Below, one piece after another: positions 55,088-64,000 of a stretch of DNA of 64,000 nucleotides. The translations under genes were made by a program, and so were the position numbers. How positions within the stretch are numbered: the first letter of the stretch is position 1; every line of letters starts with the position of its first letter. Origin of the DNA: Paenibacillus xylanexedens (GTDB lineage: Bacteria; Bacillota; Bacilli; Paenibacillales; Paenibacillaceae); contig NZ_CP018620.1 of NCBI RefSeq assembly GCF_001908275.1, positions 6,386,001-6,450,000 of the forward strand, read 5' to 3'. A model generated the notes under the pieces. It ran no database searches. It worked only from the letters and a program-made list of their open reading frames with translations, and was not told where the DNA came from.

Positions 55088-55840
55088 TCAATCCCTGCCT
55101 TGTACGAGGGAATAGAACATGTGCTCCAGCGTGGCATCCGATTCCCCGAATTGGGAGCGCAGTTCATTCAGCGTCCCTTGAGCAATAACCTGCCCACGGT
55201 GCAGAACGATAAAACGGTCACAGTAATTTTCAATCGTGGACAGAATGTGTGAACTGAGCAGGATGGATGATCCCGAAGCTTTCATCTCCAGCATAAAATC
55301 AAGCAAAGAGCGAATACCCAGCGGGTCCAGTCCCAGGAAAGGCTCATCAATGATATACAGTGGTGGTCCTGCCACAAAAGCACACATGATCATAACTTTT
55401 TGCCGCATCCCCTTGGACAGGTGAGTCGACAAACTTGTACTTTTCTCATTCATACGGAACAGTTCCAGCAGTTTCTCCGTACGTTGTTTGAAGTCAGCCT
55501 CCGACACATTGTACGCTCTTGCCGTAAATTCCAGATGCTCCATCACCGTCATCTCATCATACAGTTCGGGTGATTCCGGTACAAAGGCCATAGCCGATTG
55601 GTAGATCTGCGCATCCTCGTCCCGCTTTTTGCCCATCACTCGTACTTCGCCCTGTTGAGGGGTCATCAAGCCGAGGATATGTTTCATGGTTGTACTTTTG
55701 CCAGCACCGTTTAAGCCGATTAGTCCGACCATCTCTCCACGTCCAACTTCCAGATCGATGCCGTGAAGGACTGGCCTTTTGGCACTATAACCTCCGCTTA
55801 ACCCGCTGATTTGCAGAACAGGCGATTGAACGTTTTCCAT
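55088..55840 (-). CDS. ecsA: ABC transporter ATPase, EcsA-like
   Basis: 250 residues. Motifs: Walker A GLNGAGKSTTMKHIL, signature LSKGMRQKV, Walker B LYIIDEPFLGLDP and switch SSHIL. The phrase AFVPESPELYDEMTVMEHLEF is typical of EcsA. It powers the EcsB-like exporter encoded next to it. The helicase gene ends 27 bp upstream on the same strand, so read-through is possible. Confidence 0.88.
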   Translation of the reverse strand: MENVQSPVLQISGLSGGYSAKRPVLHGIDLEVGRGEMVGLIGLNGAGKSTTMKHILGLMTPQQGEVRVMGKKRDEDAQIYQSAMAFVPESPELYDEMTVMEHLEFTARAYNVSEADFKQRTEKLLELFRMNEKSTSLSTHLSKGMRQKVMIMCAFVAGPPLYIIDEPFLGLDPLGIRSLLDFMLEMKASGSSILLSSHILSTIENYCDRFIVLHRGQVIAQGTLNELRSQFGESDATLEHMFYSLVQGRD

Positions 55841-55867
55841 CTATCCCTGCACCCCTTTCGTCAGATT

Positions 55868-57241
55868 CTATTCTTCGGAGCGTGGCGTTTTGTCTTTACT
55901 CCACTTGGGTGCTCCTTTGTTTTTACGATCCTGGTCGCGCTCCGTACGGCCTGTATTACCCGTTGGTTTGCTACCTGCTGGACGCGAACTGGAGATTGTA
56001 GCTCTGGTTCCCCCATTACGATTGCCCTGACCTGGTTTGCGATCTCTGGATTGTCCTGGTTTTCTGGAGAACGAATGTCCCTCAGGCCGCGTGTCCGGAC
56101 GCGGATCAGCCTCCAGTACTTTACCGCCAAAGAGTACACGTTCTGACAGTTCGATTCCGAGTTCGCGTGCGAATTTACGCATAATAAAGATCTGTGTTTC
56201 ATCCACAATGGACAAAACGATACCCGAACGTCCCATCCGGCCTGTACGACCTGCACGGTGAACATAGTGCTCCGAGTCAAAGGCAGGGTCATAGTTAATG
56301 ACCATTGGCAATCCTTCGATATCCAAACCTCTGGCAGCGACTTCGCTGGCAATCAGCAACTGAAGTTTGCCATTACGGAAGGCAGACAATACGTTACTAC
56401 GGGTCACTTTGTCAGCATCTCCATACAGCGCAGCAGCGGACAAGCCCAGATGATTCATTTTTGCTTCAACTTCACCAATATCTTCGGTTGCATTCACAAA
56501 TACGATTGCCCGATCCGGATTGTACTGTCTAACCAGACGACGTAGCATGTCAATTTTGTTGCGGTTTTCTTCTACAAAATAATAATGCTCAAGGCCCGCA
56601 GCCGTAGCTCGATCCGGTTCAATTCCGATCTGAACAGGCTCTTTCATCTCACGCTTTGCAAGTCCAGCCGTGTGCTCATCAATGGTTGCTGACAGGAAGA
56701 TCAGCTGACGGTCCCGCAATGCACTCTTAAGTACAAAGTTCACGTCACTTACGCCGCCAAGTTGGAACACCTGGTCTGCTTCATCGATAACAATCGTAGA
56801 GACGTTGTGCATTTTCAGTTTTTTGAGTGTAATCAATTCCTTCAGTCGTCCCGGTGTACCCACAACCAATTGGGGATGCTCACGCAGCTTCTCGATCTGA
56901 CGTTTAGCCGCAGCGCCACCAATTAGACCCAATACGCCGATCTTACGTTCTTCCGCATAACGCTGCGCTTCACGTACAATTTGCATCGCCAGCTCTTGTG
57001 TAGGTGCAATAATGAGTTTCTGCGTGCCTTTGATATCCATTTTGATGGATTGTAACAGTGGCAACAGATATGCCAGCGTTTTTCCTGTTCCCGTCTGGGA
57101 TTTGGATACGACATCTCGGCCTTCCAAAATAACCGGGATCGTCTGAGCCTGTACAGGTGAAGGTTCGTTAATGCCATGTTTCGCCAAAACGGCCTCCAGA
57201 TCCTGTTCCACGCCAATTGAAGCAAATGTTTGATTCGTCAT
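55868..57241 (-). CDS. DEAD-box RNA helicase
   Basis: 457 residues from the ATG at 57241 (AAGGATGG seven bases before). All motifs present: Q motif (NEPSPVQAQTIPVIL), SQTGTGKTLAYLLPL, APTQELAMQ, GTPGRLKEL, VIDEADQVF, SAT, IVFVNATEDIGEVE, ARGLDIEGLPMVINYD and HRAGRTGRMGRSG. The 85-residue C-terminal tail is rich in Arg, Gly, Lys and Ser and should bind RNA. Likely CshA/CshB-type role in mRNA decay, ribosome assembly or cold growth; exact orthologue not assignable. Confidence 0.93.
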   Translation of the reverse strand: MTNQTFASIGVEQDLEAVLAKHGINEPSPVQAQTIPVILEGRDVVSKSQTGTGKTLAYLLPLLQSIKMDIKGTQKLIIAPTQELAMQIVREAQRYAEERKIGVLGLIGGAAAKRQIEKLREHPQLVVGTPGRLKELITLKKLKMHNVSTIVIDEADQVFQLGGVSDVNFVLKSALRDRQLIFLSATIDEHTAGLAKREMKEPVQIGIEPDRATAAGLEHYYFVEENRNKIDMLRRLVRQYNPDRAIVFVNATEDIGEVEAKMNHLGLSAAALYGDADKVTRSNVLSAFRNGKLQLLIASEVAARGLDIEGLPMVINYDPAFDSEHYVHRAGRTGRMGRSGIVLSIVDETQIFIMRKFARELGIELSERVLFGGKVLEADPRPDTRPEGHSFSRKPGQSRDRKPGQGNRNGGTRATISSSRPAGSKPTGNTGRTERDQDRKNKGAPKWSKDKTPRSEE

Positions 57242-57275
57242 GTATGTCCATCCTTTTAATTTATTCATTTTGATG

Positions 57276-57469
57276 TTATATAAGTTCAACTAATGAGTAA
57301 TTACACTGACACTACGAGGACAGAACAACCTTCCGATCACTGTTATCCCCAGATTTTTTTGATTCCTTTTTTTCAAAAGGAAAAATCCGGGGATAAAGGT
57401 GCACGCTTCGCTTCTTCAGGTTATTTCTGTCCTCTCCGTTATTGTGTAAAAGTTTAGTTGAACATATAA
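57276..57469 (+). repeat. Interspersed repeat family 1, copy C
   Basis: About 194 bp bounded by TTATATAAGTTCAACTAA and TTTAGTTGAACATATAA, with TTACAC and GTGTAAA inside. Interior matches copies A and B (GGACAGAACAACCTTCCGAT, TGTTATCCCCAGATTTTTTT, CCGGGGATAAAGG, CTTCGCTTCTTCAGG). It sits directly upstream of the helicase gene, so it may alter that promoter. Confidence 0.85.
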
Positions 57470-57569
57470 GTTGCTTGTATATTACCGAAGCCTGTCATCA
57501 CATTACCTTTCATTATATGCGAAAAAAGCCTGTGTACCAAATCTTATTCCAGAATTGTATGTATACACG

Positions 57570-57609
57570 CCAAAAAAAAGAAAAGCCCCTCGGCGGAGCC
57601 TTTCTTTCA
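57570..57609 (-). terminator. Terminator after the SDR gene
   Basis: On the minus strand AAAGGCTCC and GGGGCTTTT form a stem with loop GCCGA, followed by CTTTTTTTTGG. Confidence 0.75.
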
Positions 57610-57636
57610 TTCCGTATATGATGCCTCGTATCACAT

Positions 57637-58410
57637 TTACTTCTGATTCATTACACCGTGCGACAATCGATCTGCAAGACGAGGAAATAGCTGGTATAAC
57701 CATATGCAAGCAGAAGCAAGTCTCGGCAGATTCACTTCTTCCTTGCGCTTTTTCATCGCCCGAATCATATGACCCGCAACGTCTTCCGGTTTCAACATCA
57801 TCCAGCGTACATTATTCACATAATTGCCAGAAGGGTCAGCCCGATGGAAAAATGGTGTATCAATCGGACCCGGATTAATCGTTGTCACCAGGACGCCAGT
57901 CTTGCGAAGCTCTTGACGCAGCGCATTACTAAATCCGAGTACAGCATGTTTCGTAGCTGTATAGGAAGCAGATTTGGCTGTACCGATTTTGCCAGCCATG
58001 GAGGCCACGTTCACAATCTGACCTTTGCCACGTTCCAGCATTTGTGGAAGCACTGCTTTGGTACAGCGGACAATGCCCATGTAATTAACGTCCATCATCT
58101 CATCGAATTCCTGTACAGACATCTCTGTCATCGCTGCGAATTTCCCGTAACCTGCATTGTTCAGCAAAATGTCGATTCGTCCGTATTTATGCAATATCGC
58201 ATCCACAGCTGCCTGAACCTGCTCACTATCCGTAACATCAAGTGTGAGTATTTCATGCGGCCCTTTCAGCGAGGCACCAATCTCTTCCAGCTTGTCCCGT
58301 GAACGGGCAGCCAGAATTGGGATGGCTCCTTCTTCTATCAGCATCTGCGCACACAGCGCACCGATACCACTCGATGCACCTGTGATAAACACTACCTGAT
58401 CTTTCAGCAT
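57637..58410 (-). CDS. Short-chain dehydrogenase/reductase (SDR)
   Basis: 257 residues, GGGAGG before the ATG. Classical SDR: NAD(P) loop TGASSGIG, LTLDVTDSEQV, NNAGYG, Ser in VNVASMAGKIG and the catalytic YTATK. The C-terminal 30 residues are longer and aromatic (ACIWLYQLFPRLADRL), as in the YqjQ/DltE-like membrane-associated group. Reaction unknown. The CheX-like gene lies 56 bp upstream on the same strand. Confidence 0.9.
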   Translation of the reverse strand: MLKDQVVFITGASSGIGALCAQMLIEEGAIPILAARSRDKLEEIGASLKGPHEILTLDVTDSEQVQAAVDAILHKYGRIDILLNNAGYGKFAAMTEMSVQEFDEMMDVNYMGIVRCTKAVLPQMLERGKGQIVNVASMAGKIGTAKSASYTATKHAVLGFSNALRQELRKTGVLVTTINPGPIDTPFFHRADPSGNYVNNVRWMMLKPEDVAGHMIRAMKKRKEEVNLPRLASACIWLYQLFPRLADRLSHGVMNQK

Positions 58411-58466
58411 CCGTGATGTCCTCCCGTATTGAACACATATTGCCTTTTGAGGCGTATGGTTCTATT

Positions 58467-58925
58467 CTACGAGATCATGACCTGAATATCCATCTCACCA
58501 ATGCCGTCCATCAGCAAAGGAATGCTCAGTGCTTTCGTTGCACTAAATGTAGTCAAATGTTCGGACTTCATCACTTGTGGAGGTGTAATATCGACCACAA
58601 CACCCTGGTTTGACAGGATGGTGCTGGCATTACCACTGATCATATTCCCCAGTTCGGAAATCGCACTTTTGCTCATTTCATCCATTTCTGTAATGACAAA
58701 ACCGCCCATCATCGCAGATACAATTTTCAATGCAACTTTTTCATTAATTCCAAATACAATGTTTCCGCTAAGTTGTCCGGTCATTCCGATTACGATCCAG
58801 ACATGGTCTGCAATGTACTCTACATTTTTCACGCCAAGACTCCCGGTGGAAGGCGAAACCTGGATGAGCTGTTCGAATACGTTCCGTGCCGATTCCAGGA
58901 AAGGATTAATCACTTCCGCTTTCAC
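58467..58925 (-). CDS. CheX-like chemotaxis phosphatase
   Basis: 152 residues from a GTG at 58925, nine bases after GGGGGA. The CheC/CheX/FliY active motif is visible as KSAISELGNMISGNAS (E and N spaced as required). Such proteins dephosphorylate CheY-P in the cytoplasm. No other chemotaxis gene is nearby. CheX domains also occur in other two-component pathways, so the partner is open. Confidence 0.8.
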   Translation of the reverse strand: MKAEVINPFLESARNVFEQLIQVSPSTGSLGVKNVEYIADHVWIVIGMTGQLSGNIVFGINEKVALKIVSAMMGGFVITEMDEMSKSAISELGNMISGNASTILSNQGVVVDITPPQVMKSEHLTTFSATKALSIPLLMDGIGEMDIQVMIS

Positions 58926-59382
58926 TGTCTATGTCCCCCTCGCACTGGGTTATTGGTCACACACCAAAAGTCCCATATTCATTAAATTTATTATACTTTA
59001 TCACGTACAAGAATTCATTAAGAATTCGTTAAACCATGTGTACTATAATTTATCGTCATCCGTGGGGCAAATGTTTATAGCTGATTCTAGCGAATAAACA
59101 GCGCTTTTCACTTCTTTTGCAGAAAGCTTTTCGTTCATTGTGCGTGGCAAAAGGCATTTAGGACTTTATTACTGCTTTTTCACAATTGTAAAAAAAATCA
59201 AATTCTTGTATTCGCGTTTTTTTCACAGTCTCTTGAACTACTTTTGATCCTGATAATTACCTTCATTGCTCTGCTGTCCTGAATCACCTATAATTTAAGA
59301 TAACGGAACAATAACCAGTTACGGGATTACATCACACCAAACACTACATAATCAAGAAATTTTGCCTGCAAGGAGGTCACCT
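58926..59382. other. Divergent intergenic region of 457 bp
   Basis: A/T-rich, holding the promoters of the CheX-like gene and of the LysR gene. I see no small gene, repeat copy or strong hairpin in it. Confidence 0.5.
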
Positions 59383-60285
59383 ATGAACATAAGCCAACTG
59401 GAGACACTAATTACCATTTCCAAAACGATGAGCTTCCGCAAAGCGGGAGAACTTCTGAACCTGACCCAGCCTGCCGTCTCGGCCCAGATCAAAAGTCTGG
59501 AGGACGAATTCAGCACCGTTCTTGTGGATCGGAACCAACCTGTTACCCTGACAGATCGTGGGCAGGTATTCCTGGAGCACGCTGAACGGATGCTCGACAT
59601 CGTTGATGAGTTAAAACAAAAATTGTCCGATCTTGATGAAACGCCTCAGGGACGTATCGTATTAGGCACAACAACTTCCATTGCTATTCAGATCTTGCCA
59701 AGGGTGTTATCCTATTTCCAAGATCAATTCCCGCTGATCAAAACCAGTATCCAATCCCTTCCGTCATCACAGATCTATACCCAGGTCGAAAATGGTCTGG
59801 TTGATATTGGTATCGGTTATCTCACTGAGCGTAATCCCAACCTGAATACATCTGTGCTGTACTATGACACATTTGAACTCGTGGTATCTCCTTCCCATCC
59901 GCTGGCGAAGAAAAAACATGCTGCAGTGGATGTGCTCCGCAGTACACCATTGATTCTGCTGTCCCCTGATACCGTAGGACGAAGGTTTACGGAAACCATC
60001 TTCAAGAAACATAATATTGAACCTAATATTGTAATGGAGTTGTCGAGCAGCGAAGAAGTGAAACGGATGGTCGAGATTGATCTCGGGGCAGCTGTCATCT
60101 CCAAACAATCTGTTGCGCATGAGCTGCGTCAAGGTACATTGCGAATGATACCCTTAAGTGAGCTGGAGGTCAGTCACCCTGTAGGTGTTATCTATAAGTC
60201 CAGTCGGTACCTTAACTCAGCGATGCAGCAATTCATAAGTGACCTCAAAGGTATGCCGGAAACCCAATTCATCAGTTCAGAATGA
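59383..60285 (+). CDS. LysR-family transcriptional regulator
   Basis: 300 residues from the ATG at 59383, seven bases after AAGGAGG. HTH: MSFRKAGELLNLTQPAVSAQ; effector domain: GRIVLGTTTSIAIQILPRVL, VDIGIGYLTE and EIDLGAAVISKQSVA. The effector is unknown. It is followed after 30 bp by the PHP phosphatase gene in the same direction, which may share its transcript. Confidence 0.88.
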   Translation: MNISQLETLITISKTMSFRKAGELLNLTQPAVSAQIKSLEDEFSTVLVDRNQPVTLTDRGQVFLEHAERMLDIVDELKQKLSDLDETPQGRIVLGTTTSIAIQILPRVLSYFQDQFPLIKTSIQSLPSSQIYTQVENGLVDIGIGYLTERNPNLNTSVLYYDTFELVVSPSHPLAKKKHAAVDVLRSTPLILLSPDTVGRRFTETIFKKHNIEPNIVMELSSSEEVKRMVEIDLGAAVISKQSVAHELRQGTLRMIPLSELEVSHPVGVIYKSSRYLNSAMQQFISDLKGMPETQFISSE

Positions 60286-60315
60286 CAATGAGCCATGAGA
60301 AAGGAAGGATTCCAT

Positions 60316-61125
60316 ATGAAATTCGATCTTCACACACATCATTTTCGTTGTGGTCACGCAGACGGCAACATCCGCGATTATATAGAGGCAGGTATTAAGG
60401 TAGGACTTCAGGCCATCGGAATCTCGGATCATACGCCATACTTTGGCAGTGAGCTTGAGCAGGCATTTCCCCGGATCGCAATGGGTAAGTCTGAATTGCA
60501 GCATTATGTGGAAGAAGTCCTTGCTTTGAAAGAAGAGTACGCTGGTAAAATCGATGTACTGCTCGGCATTGAATCCGACTACTTCCCTGCTTATGCAGAA
60601 TTGTACCGTACCACACTGGGACAGTATCCTTTTGACTATATTATTGGTTCAGTTCATCATACCGAGGATGTGAGTATCTTCAACAAAACCCGTTGGAATG
60701 GTCTAAGCAATGCTCGCAAAGTTGAAGTGAAAGAAAGCTATTATTCATTAATTCGGGAATCGGCTCGCAGCGGTATGTTCCAGATTCTTGGACATATTGA
60801 TGCGATGAAAGGAAACTATCCACCTTTCTCCGAAATTATCGCTGATCAGGCCATTGATGAAACGTTGCAGGTCATTGCAGAATCCAACGTAGCGATCGAA
60901 ATTAACACATCTGGCAAAACCAAACTCAGCGGTGGCTGGTATCCCTCGGATGCCATTCTGGAACGCGCCCATCATTATGGAGTGAAGGTGACATTTGGAT
61001 CGGACGCGCATAAACCACAGCGGGTGGCAGACGAGCTGGATGACGTTCGTACACGTCTCAAGGAGATCGGATTCACCGACTGGGTGTACTTCAAGCAGAA
61101 ACAGATGCAGGTTGTGCCACTGTAA
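60316..61125 (+). CDS. PHP-family histidinol-phosphatase-like protein
   Basis: 269 residues from the ATG at 60316 (GGAAGG seven bases before). PHP metal ligands: FDLHTHHFRCGHADG, GISDHTPYF, the Glu in LLGIESDYFP, GSVHHTED, QILGHIDAMKG and FGSDAHKP. This is the HisJ/HisK group that hydrolyses histidinol phosphate in His biosynthesis. No his operon is nearby, so other phosphoesters are possible. A terminator follows. Confidence 0.87.
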   Translation: MKFDLHTHHFRCGHADGNIRDYIEAGIKVGLQAIGISDHTPYFGSELEQAFPRIAMGKSELQHYVEEVLALKEEYAGKIDVLLGIESDYFPAYAELYRTTLGQYPFDYIIGSVHHTEDVSIFNKTRWNGLSNARKVEVKESYYSLIRESARSGMFQILGHIDAMKGNYPPFSEIIADQAIDETLQVIAESNVAIEINTSGKTKLSGGWYPSDAILERAHHYGVKVTFGSDAHKPQRVADELDDVRTRLKEIGFTDWVYFKQKQMQVVPL

Positions 61126-61142
61126 AAAATATAGAACCACAG

Positions 61143-61184
61143 AGAAACCCCCACAGCGTTAACAAGCGCAGTGGGGGTTTTGGG
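61143..61184 (+). terminator. Terminator after the PHP gene
   Basis: AACCCCCAC and GTGGGGGTT form the outer stem with an inner GCG / GCG-CGC arm, followed by TTGGGTTT. Confidence 0.75.
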
Positions 61185-61206
61185 TTTAATTCTAAATAAA
61201 AAAATA

Positions 61207-61438
61207 TTATATAAGTTCAACTGAACATTTACACGATAACGTAGAGGACAAAAATAACTTGAAGAAGCGAAGCGGTCGCCTAAAAGCTTTCTGAAAGAAA
61301 GCTGCATCGGAAGCATACGCTATCCCCGGATTTTCCCTTCTAAAATATGGGAATCAAAAAAATCCGGGTATAACAGCGATCGGAAGGTTATTCTGTCATC
61401 GGAGTGGCCAGTGTAAATATTCCACAGTTAACTTATAT
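61207..61438 (-). repeat. Interspersed repeat family 1, copy D (reverse orientation)
   Basis: 232 bp bounded by TTATATAAGTTCAACTG and CAGTTAACTTATAT. Read on the minus strand it follows copy A throughout, including the AGCTTTCTTTCAGAAAGCTT hairpin missing from B and C. It is the only copy in the opposite direction. It lies between the PHP and GNAT genes. Confidence 0.87.
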
Positions 61439-61442
61439 GGAC

Positions 61443-61524
61443 AAAAAAAATGAACCCGCTCGCGCGGGTCCCAACAGCATTATCTATTATCAAAAAGGGG
61501 GTCATGAGATAAGTTTACCCCCTG
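61443..61524 (-). terminator. Two terminators after the GNAT gene
   Basis: On the minus strand AGGGGGT / ACCCCCT followed by TTTTTG (61491-61524), then ACCCGC / GCGGGT followed by TTCATTTTTTTT (61443-61471). Both face the GNAT gene. Confidence 0.75.
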
Positions 61525-61607
61525 TCTGTTAGAGTTCAATTGCAGCTATATTTCAATTGTGTAACAAATGATTGAAGTTCGATTCATTCACGTTTGACTA
61601 CTCTATG

Positions 61608-62240
61608 TCATTGCGGCTTGTCAGATACCAGGGTTTGCAGGTCTTTTTCCTGAAGCGGTCTGACGTATTGTTCCCGGTACATACTGTACACTTTAACATC
61701 CATCAGGGATTCTGATCCCTCGTCATCCTCATCATTTAGTCCGAACGAGGGAAGACTCCGCTCATAGGACATCCCTATTTTGCTTAGCACCCGTTGTGAA
61801 GATACATTGGCCTCATAACAACGTGCTTCCACCCTCCCCAGATGAAGATCGTCAAATCCAAACTGCAGCAGCCGCTGTACCGCCTCGGTAGCCACACCCC
61901 TGCCCCAACAGGACCTGTTCAGGATATAACCAATCTGTGCGGTACCATTCTGATCATTCCAGTGCTGGAATGAGGTGATCCCAATCACCTGTTCTTTGCC
62001 TCTCCAGCAGATCCCATAATGTAACGAATCCAGCTTGGCGCTGCTGCTCCGTATCTGGTTCAATAACCGTCTCGCTCGGATTGGCGTGGGCTGGCTTCCC
62101 CTATTCACATATCTTATGACTTGAGGATCGGAAAAGAGTTCCGATAATGTGCTGTAATCACTTTGACGTAATGATCGCAGGACAAGCCGCTCTGTCCACA
62201 AAGCCGGCAGACCTTGAACCAGCATTTTTCGGGTAAGCAT
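61608..62240 (-). CDS. GNAT-family N-acetyltransferase (RimJ/RimL type)
   Basis: 210 residues, AAAGGAG before the ATG. GNAT fold with TERLVLRSLRQSDYSTLSEL, GYILNRSCWGRGVATEA (acetyl-CoA loop), ARCYEANVSSQRVLSKIGM. This group acetylates protein N-termini or small amines. It is too far from, and unlike, the cysteine N-acetyltransferases of sulfur salvage to fill that gap. Monocistronic with double terminators. Confidence 0.88.
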   Translation of the reverse strand: MLTRKMLVQGLPALWTERLVLRSLRQSDYSTLSELFSDPQVIRYVNRGSQPTPIRARRLLNQIRSSSAKLDSLHYGICWRGKEQVIGITSFQHWNDQNGTAQIGYILNRSCWGRGVATEAVQRLLQFGFDDLHLGRVEARCYEANVSSQRVLSKIGMSYERSLPSFGLNDEDDEGSESLMDVKVYSMYREQYVRPLQEKDLQTLVSDKPQ

Positions 62241-62408
62241 GACAATCGCTCCTTTTGCCTAAACGGGCTCTAGTCCGGTAAGACAAGCATGCTCTGATGA
62301 TGATCCGGCGTAATACCATTTGAACTGATCCACGAACTTTAGTATTCGCATTTTAGTATTAATATATTGCATCATTCAATTCCTCACGCTAAAAGGTCCA
62401 GATGCTGA

Positions 62409-63140
62409 CTACTCCTGCAGCCCGCGATAGATACCCGTACGAATCTCACGAATATAGAAATCCAATGCAGGAACATTCGCCGACTGTGCAACCTGTACTT
62501 CTCGCTCAATATCATAAGGCACCCGCACGAATTGAACATTGAACGGGGTATTGTTATCGTTGCTGTCTTCACCCTCCAGAATACAGTAGGAAGCTTGGGG
62601 AAGATCGAGTGGATTACCAACACTCCCTGCATTAAACAGTAACTTACCGTTCATATACTGCAAGTATGCGTTATGCACATCCCCATAACCTACAACATCT
62701 GCAACACCTTGCTCAGGCTCATCAGCCGGAGGATCAAACATTGCCAACCTCTTTTCCATCGCGTCCCACGGCTGTACACGATGGTATACACTTTGAGGTG
62801 AAGCATGGACCAGACGGATGGTGCGACCGCTCAGTTGAAATTGATGGCTGAAGGGCAGGCCCGCCAAGTACGCCAATCGTTCCTCACCCAGCCGCTCTGC
62901 TTGCCACGTAAAGTTCTCGTTGTCTTGGTTAACCGCAACCAGTTCATCCCAATTGCCACGGATAACAAGTTCGCACGTCGCTCTCACCTGATCCACAACC
63001 TTGACCGGTTCTGGCCCCTTGCCCACGAGGTCACCAAGACAAAAGATTCGCTCCACGCCACGACTTCGGATATCTTTTAACACTGCTTCCCAGGCAGTCA
63101 TGTTGCCATGAATGTCGGATATAATCGCAATTCGTTCCAT
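62409..63140 (-). CDS. Calcineurin-type metallophosphoesterase (YfcE/MJ0936-like)
   Basis: 243 residues from the ATG at 63140, eight bases after GGAGG. Metal ligands: IISDIHGN, CLGDLVGKGP, VIRGNWDE, LVHASPQ and GYGDVHNAYLQYM; the last motif normally reads GHTH, so its second His is displaced here. Likely a cytoplasmic phosphodiesterase of unknown substrate. It is 57 bp downstream of a second metallophosphoesterase gene. Confidence 0.85.
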   Translation of the reverse strand: MERIAIISDIHGNMTAWEAVLKDIRSRGVERIFCLGDLVGKGPEPVKVVDQVRATCELVIRGNWDELVAVNQDNENFTWQAERLGEERLAYLAGLPFSHQFQLSGRTIRLVHASPQSVYHRVQPWDAMEKRLAMFDPPADEPEQGVADVVGYGDVHNAYLQYMNGKLLFNAGSVGNPLDLPQASYCILEGEDSNDNNTPFNVQFVRVPYDIEREVQVAQSANVPALDFYIREIRTGIYRGLQE

Positions 63141-63197
63141 CTGGATAACCTCCATTCATGTTGAATCCTTTATGTTTTATATTCATCTTATATTCTT

Positions 63198-64000
63198 TTA
63201 TGTGGTTGATCCTTTAAGCTCAAAAATCGTTAATTCTGGTCTGCACAGAAAACGAATGGGCAGTTGAGTCATGCCAAAACCACGATTCACATACACAGGC
63301 ATCTGTGTCTGGGTGGTGTAATATACCCCCTGGACATCCGTGTAATACAATCCTTGAACATACTTGTGTGAACCTCGCGGAGTTGTCAGTGCCCCGATCC
63401 AGGGAAAACGTACCTGTCCACCATGGCTATGACCGGAAAGTTGTAATCCGAAACCATAGGGAGTGGCAATGTCGGCATAATCCGGTTCATGCATAAGTAA
63501 CAATTTCCACACATCATGATCCAATCCCTTAATGGCTTGGGCAGGATCAGGCCTGCCCGTAAGTGCGTCATCCAGACCAGCTATGGCCAGACGTTCGCCC
63601 CCTTGTTCAATCACCACATGTTCGTTCCGTAACAAAGTGAATCCAGCTTCACGGAACATGGTTGTCACTTCATTCTGCTGTCCGCCCCGATAATCATGAT
63701 TCCCCAAAACAGCAAATTTGCCATACTTCGCTTGCATGGAGGCGAGTACCGGAATACATTCACGCATCGGCTCTGCTTCCCTCTCAACTATGTCTCCGGT
63801 AAAACAAATCAAGTCCGGTCGCTGCTCCTCAATCGTTGCTGCCAGCTTCTTCAGCTCTTTCACCCCGGTATGAAAACCAAGATGGGCATCGCTGAACTGA
63901 ACGACACGCAAACCGTCAAATGCCTTTGGAAACTTCGGAAGTTTCAACTCCACTTGCTTAATCTCCAGACGACGCGGTTCCCATAACCAGGCATAACCTC
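63198..64000 (-). CDS. Metallophosphoesterase, YkuE-like, 5' end outside the window
   Basis: The open frame continues through the right edge (WEPRRLEIKQVELKLPKFP), so the N-terminus, probably a membrane helix, is missing. Metal ligands: VQFSDAHLGFH, CFTGDIVE, VLGNHDYRGG, LLMHEPDYA and LSGHSHGGQVRFP. The YkuE group is exported and acts on lipids or nucleotides at the cell surface. A GTG at 63953 is not needed as a start. Confidence 0.88.
   Translation of the reverse strand, partial: GYAWLWEPRRLEIKQVELKLPKFPKAFDGLRVVQFSDAHLGFHTGVKELKKLAATIEEQRPDLICFTGDIVEREAEPMRECIPVLASMQAKYGKFAVLGNHDYRGGQQNEVTTMFREAGFTLLRNEHVVIEQGGERLAIAGLDDALTGRPDPAQAIKGLDHDVWKLLLMHEPDYADIATPYGFGLQLSGHSHGGQVRFPWIGALTTPRGSHKYVQGLYYTDVQGVYYTTQTQMPVYVNRGFGMTQLPIRFLCRPELTIFELKGSTT

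Noticed and set aside
61608..62240. GNAT gene as the missing cysteine N-acetyltransferase of sulfur salvage
   Set aside because: RimJ/RimL-type sequence, more than 30 kb from the cluster and on its own transcript.

Overview
The window looks like chromosomal DNA of a spore-forming Firmicute, most probably Paenibacillus. Reasons: strong AGGAGG-type ribosome sites, CgeB- and YheC/YheD-type spore-coat genes, a YjcZ-like sporulation peptide, a giant decapeptide-repeat protein ending in WIAAG, and closest recognisable relatives in Bacillus/Paenibacillus families throughout. I see no rRNA, tRNA, CRISPR array, prophage or insertion-sequence transposase. Two families of short, non-coding, interspersed repeats with terminal inverted repeats are present.

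Layout. 1-6.1 kb (minus strand): an operon of four small proteins, two CgeB-type glycosyltransferases, a GT4 glycosyltransferase and the start of a UDP-GlcNAc 2-epimerase gene. 6.2-9.4 kb: a polar amino-acid (cystine-type) ABC importer. 9.7-13.1 kb: a hypothetical gene, molybdate transporter modBA and a divergent HTH plus periplasmic-binding-fold regulator. 13.2-16.8 kb: a GH42 beta-galactosidase with a divergent AraC regulator, then a small hypothetical gene. 16.9-18.8 kb: a zinc-starvation pair (zinc-free S14 and a ZagA-type GTPase) behind a clear Zur box. 18.9-20.3 kb: an MFS transporter and the tail of a lost one. 20.5-30.5 kb: organosulfur scavenging genes resembling the B. subtilis S-alkylcysteine salvage set (M20 deacylase, two flavin monooxygenases, FMN reductase, redoxin, LysR, peptide-type ABC importer).

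30.9-37.8 kb (minus): a second glycosylation operon with four GT2 enzymes, a GT-D-fold enzyme and a sugar-nucleotidyltransferase. 38.6-40.2 kb: a secreted thermolysin-type protease. 40.3-45.5 kb: a 1737-residue fibre-like protein of about 135 decapeptide repeats, with a YheC/YheD gene and psd divergent from it. 48-64 kb: ordinary housekeeping and regulatory genes (AraC, MocR/PNPOx, an aminotransferase, the ecsAB transporter, a DEAD-box helicase, an SDR, CheX, LysR, a PHP phosphatase, GNAT, two metallophosphoesterases).

The most interesting theme is a spore-surface glycoprotein system. Two glycosyltransferase operons and a giant repeat protein lie in one region. Many of the enzymes carry the same accessory parts: long Arg/Lys-rich tails and a Gly/aromatic motif of the type GYxxGYxxGxxxG. 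The same two parts make up almost the whole of one small non-enzymatic protein (4785-5126). I infer a targeting or assembly module for the spore coat. All functions are read from sequence alone; no database search was run.
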